NCBI GenBank assembly: GCA_030040215.1
Contig: JASHUD010000226.1
Coordinates: forward strand, 1-8,180
DNA length: 8,180 nt
Direction of reading: 5' to 3'
Source of the DNA: Methylovirgula sp.
GTDB taxonomy: Bacteria > Pseudomonadota > Alphaproteobacteria > Rhizobiales > Beijerinckiaceae
Shown one piece after another: positions 6,098 through 8,180 of the stretch. The translations under genes and the position numbers were made by a program. The notes beneath the pieces were generated by a model. It did not search any database, was not told the origin of the DNA, and saw only the letters and a list, made by a program, of their open reading frames with translations. The number at the start of each line of letters is the position of its first letter. Positions within the stretch are counted from its first letter, which is position 1.

Positions 6098-7134
6098 GCT
6101 TGCGCAGCGAGGGTGGGTTCGGCGTGCGGGCCAAATCTCCCGGTCTCGCTTCCGCCAAAGGCGGGGCGGCCTGGGCCGGTCGGCTGCGCGCTTGGTTCGG
6201 CCACAAGGAGCGCCCGGTCGCGGCGGCGGACGCCGACTGGCTTCTCGCCGAAGCGGGCGAAGCCGCGCACGATTCGGAATGGGCGCAAGAAGCGCTCGAA
6301 AATTGGCACGAGGAAGAGGCCGAACTTCCCCGCTCGCAAGCTAATCCCGCATCCGCCAGACTGCAGGCGGTCCGCAGCGGCGTGCATGAGCCCAAATCCG
6401 TCCGCGAGGTGCAAGGATCGCTGATCGCCGAGTCGCTGAGCAAGACCTTCAAAGGCCGCAAGGTCGTTCGCGACGTGAGCCTGTTCGTAAACCGCGGCGA
6501 GGCGATCGGCCTGCTTGGCCCAAACGGCGCCGGCAAGACCACGCTCTTCTACATGATCACCGGCCTCATTCGGCCGGACGCGGGAACCATCCTGCTCGAC
6601 GACTATGACGTGACCAAGCTGCCGATGTACCGGCGCGCCCGGCTCGGCATCGGCTACCTGCCGCAGGAGCCCTCGATTTTCCGCGGCCTCAGCGTCGAAG
6701 CGAACATTCGCGCCGTCCTCGAGATCACTCAACCGGACAAGCGCAAGCGGCGCGAGGAACTCGAATCTTTGCTCGCCGAGTTCGACATCGCGCGACTGCG
6801 CAAGCTGCCGTCAATCGCGCTCTCGGGCGGCGAACGCCGCCGCTGCGAAATCGCCCGGGCGCTGGCCGGCCATCCGTCCTTCATCCTGCTCGATGAGCCG
6901 TTCGCCGGCATCGACCCGATCGCGATCGGGGAAATCCGCCTTCTCGTCCAACATCTGAAACAGCGTGGGATCGGCGTGCTCATCACCGATCACAATGTCC
7001 GCGAGACGCTCGATCTCATCGACCGCGCTTATATTCTCCATTCCGGTCAGGTGTTGATCGAAGGCGCGCCCGCGAAGATCGTAGCCGACCCCGAAGTCCG
7101 CCGGCTCTATCTCGGCGACATGTTCAAGCTTTAA
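6094..7134 (+). CDS. lptB: LPS export ATPase LptB with long N-terminal extension
   Basis: LptB powers LPS extraction by LptFG. From about residue 108 the protein is canonical: Walker A GPNGAGKTT 142-150, Q-loop Q191 in GYLPQEPSIFRGLSVEAN, signature LSGGE 243-247, Walker B FILLDEP 263-269 with E268, H-loop H300 in ITDHNVRETL, and the LptB ending RRLYLGDMFKL. Standard LptB is about 240 residues; this one is 346 because residues 1-107 form an acidic, Trp-containing, apparently disordered lead. The upstream ATG is preferred: it overlaps the lptA stop (ATGA), the lead keeps G/C-rich third codon positions, and there is no other in-frame ATG before codon 154. An internal GTG at 6409 would give a canonical-length protein but has no convincing ribosome site. 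Extended LptB forms occur in other Hyphomicrobiales; the function of the lead is unknown. Confidence 0.93.
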   Translation: MSLRSEGGFGVRAKSPGLASAKGGAAWAGRLRAWFGHKERPVAAADADWLLAEAGEAAHDSEWAQEALENWHEEEAELPRSQANPASARLQAVRSGVHEPKSVREVQGSLIAESLSKTFKGRKVVRDVSLFVNRGEAIGLLGPNGAGKTTLFYMITGLIRPDAGTILLDDYDVTKLPMYRRARLGIGYLPQEPSIFRGLSVEANIRAVLEITQPDKRKRREELESLLAEFDIARLRKLPSIALSGGERRRCEIARALAGHPSFILLDEPFAGIDPIAIGEIRLLVQHLKQRGIGVLITDHNVRETLDLIDRAYILHSGQVLIEGAPAKIVADPEVRRLYLGDMFKL

Positions 7135-7147
7135 CAGAGGACAGAGG
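7134..7147 (+). repeat. Two tandem ACAGAGG heptamers after lptB
   Basis: ACAGAGG occurs twice head to tail (7134-7140, 7141-7147), the first base being the last base of the lptB stop codon. The overlapping register GGACAGA (7139-7145) is the reverse complement of the second unit, TCTGTCC (7159-7165), of the array that follows, so this pair is an inverted outlier of the same repeat family. Confidence 0.7.
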
Positions 7148-7167
7148 TTCTTCCGTCGTCTGTCCTC
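7137..7167. terminator. Hairpin between convergent lptB and dapE, possible bidirectional terminator
   Basis: GAGGACAGA (7137-7145) pairs perfectly with TCTGTCCTC (7159-7167): a 9-bp stem with a 13-base loop, placed just after the lptB stop and beyond the dapE stop on the other strand. There is no T-tract on either side, so it is not a textbook intrinsic terminator. Position between converging genes supports a 3'-end role; the arms are made from the heptamer repeats. Confidence 0.5.
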
Positions 7168-7186
7168 CGTCGTCCGTCATCCGTCA
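7152..7186. repeat. Five tandem heptamers, consensus TCCGTCR
   Basis: Reading the plus strand in steps of seven from 7152 gives TCCGTCG, TCTGTCC, TCCGTCG, TCCGTCA, TCCGTCA, with no gap between units. The last two are identical. The array covers the end of dapE: its final Asp and Gly codons and its stop TGA (7177-7179) are made of repeat units read on the minus strand. Confidence 0.8.
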
Positions 7187-8180
7187 GCGAAATATCGTTC
7201 CAAGATATCGCGGTAAATATCCGTCAGCGCTTCGAGATCGGAAACCGCGATGCGCTCGTCGACCATATGGGCGGTCGCGCCAAGCGGGCCGAATTCGACG
7301 ACCGGGCAGTGGGCGCGAACGAACCGCGCGTCCGACGTGCCGCCGAAAGTCGAAAGCTCGGGCTTCGAGCCGGTGCGGGCCGCGATCGCTTGCGCAACGA
7401 GCTCGGTGAAACGATCCGGCGCTGTGACGAACGCGGCCGCGTTGCAGGGCTCGAAAATAAGCTCGTAGCGCGCGTCGCCCGCCGCGCCCGCCGCGCGCCG
7501 CGCGATTTCCGCTTCGAGCGTCTGCGGCGTCCAAGCATCGTTGAACCGGACATTGAAACGCGCCCGGGCCGTGCTCGGGATGACGTTTGCCGCCGCGTTG
7601 CCCACATCGATCGTCACGATTTCGAGGTTGGACGGCTCAAAATGTGCCGTGCCCGCATCGAGCGGCTCCGCCATGAGAGTATCGAGCATTCGCATGAGCG
7701 CCGGGATCGGATTCTCGGCGTGCCGCGGGTAGGCTACGTGCCCCTGCCTGCCGTGCACGACGAGCCGAACGGTGAGCGAGCCACGCCGGCCGATCTTCAG
7801 CGTGTCGCCGAGCGTCCTCGCGCTGGTCGGCTCGCCAACCAGGCAATGGTCGAATTGCTCGCCGCGCCCCGCGGCCCAGGCAAGCAGCTTGGCCGTGCCG
7901 TTGACGGCGGCGCCTTCTTCATCGCCGGTGAGAAGCAGGCCGATCGATCCCTTCAACGTTTTGTGAGCGCCGATATAGGCCGCCGCGGCGGCGACGAACG
8001 CGGCAATCGCACCCTTCATATCGCTGGCGCCGCGCCCCCAGATCATACCGTCGGCGATTTCGCCGCCGAACGGATCGAAGCGCCATTCGGCGCGCTCGCC
8101 GGCCGGTACGACGTCGGTGTGCCCCGCGAATACGAAATACGGCGCGCCGCCGCCGATCCGCGCGTAGAGATTTTCGACGT
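7177..8180 (-). CDS. dapE: Succinyl-diaminopimelate desuccinylase DapE (5' end cut by window edge)
   Basis: DapE hydrolyses N-succinyl-LL-2,6-diaminopimelate to LL-diaminopimelate and succinate in lysine and peptidoglycan precursor synthesis; it is a cytoplasmic dizinc M20 peptidase-family enzyme. The window holds 333 C-terminal residues of about 380; some 45 N-terminal residues and the start lie beyond 8180. Numbering from the first complete visible codon: GHTDVVP 19-25 (zinc ligand H20), GRGASDMKG 48-56 (bridging D53), DEEG 86-89 (catalytic and zinc-binding E87, E88), EPTS at 116 onward, GRRGSLT, GRQGHVAYP with H147, FGGTSDARF about 278-286, and GATAHMVDE with zinc ligand H304. An internal Met at 8046 is not the start, because the conserved GHTDVVP metal site lies upstream of it in the same frame. 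All key residues are intact. It is convergent with lptB. Confidence 0.94.
   Translation of the reverse strand, partial: VENLYARIGGGAPYFVFAGHTDVVPAGERAEWRFDPFGGEIADGMIWGRGASDMKGAIAAFVAAAAAYIGAHKTLKGSIGLLLTGDEEGAAVNGTAKLLAWAAGRGEQFDHCLVGEPTSARTLGDTLKIGRRGSLTVRLVVHGRQGHVAYPRHAENPIPALMRMLDTLMAEPLDAGTAHFEPSNLEIVTIDVGNAAANVIPSTARARFNVRFNDAWTPQTLEAEIARRAAGAAGDARYELIFEPCNAAAFVTAPDRFTELVAQAIAARTGSKPELSTFGGTSDARFVRAHCPVVEFGPLGATAHMVDERIAVSDLEALTDIYRDILERYFADG

Noticed and set aside
6073..6732. A 219-codon minus-strand frame opposite the LptB extension
   Set aside because: Considered as an alternative to a translated LptB lead. It has no recognisable domain, and codon bias favours the plus strand.

Overview
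The window looks like a piece of chromosome from a GC-rich alphaproteobacterium, most likely of the order Hyphomicrobiales (Rhizobiales). Three things point there: strong G/C preference at third codon positions in every real gene, an NrnC-type short oligoribonuclease (the alphaproteobacterial kind), and the order nrnC-lptC-lptA-lptB. A family-level placement (for example Beijerinckiaceae or Methylocystaceae) is only a guess. No mobile element, CRISPR array, tRNA or rRNA was seen.

Left part (1-3273): a creatininase-family amidohydrolase on the minus strand, cut by the window edge, is divergently arranged with a three-gene ABC importer on the plus strand: an NMT1/THI5-like periplasmic binding protein, an ATPase and a permease, joined by two ATGA stop/start overlaps. 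The shared 123-bp gap carries a plausible promoter for the amidohydrolase and a perfect 6-bp inverted repeat over its -35 box. The likely theme is uptake and hydrolysis of a small amide or N-heterocycle (perhaps a pyrimidine or flavin-type compound), but the substrate cannot be read from the sequence.

Middle part (3384-4677): an exported protein with the C-terminal pattern of AprI/Inh metalloprotease inhibitors, standing alone without a visible protease partner, then nrnC, which finishes RNA decay by removing dinucleotides.

Right part (4800-7134): lptC-lptA-lptB, again joined by ATGA overlaps. These supply the inner-membrane/periplasmic bridge and the ATPase that drive lipopolysaccharide from the inner to the outer membrane. 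This LptB carries about 105 extra N-terminal residues. Convergent to it on the minus strand is dapE (lysine/meso-diaminopimelate synthesis), truncated at the window edge. The short gap between lptB and dapE consists largely of tandem 7-bp repeats in inverted arrangement. They form a 9-bp stem likely to act as a terminator, and they run into the end of dapE so that its stop codon lies inside the repeat array.

Most of the window is ordinary core metabolism and envelope biogenesis. The points most worth a second look are the heptamer array, the amidohydrolase/importer pair with its operator-like palindrome, the orphan protease inhibitor and the LptB extension.
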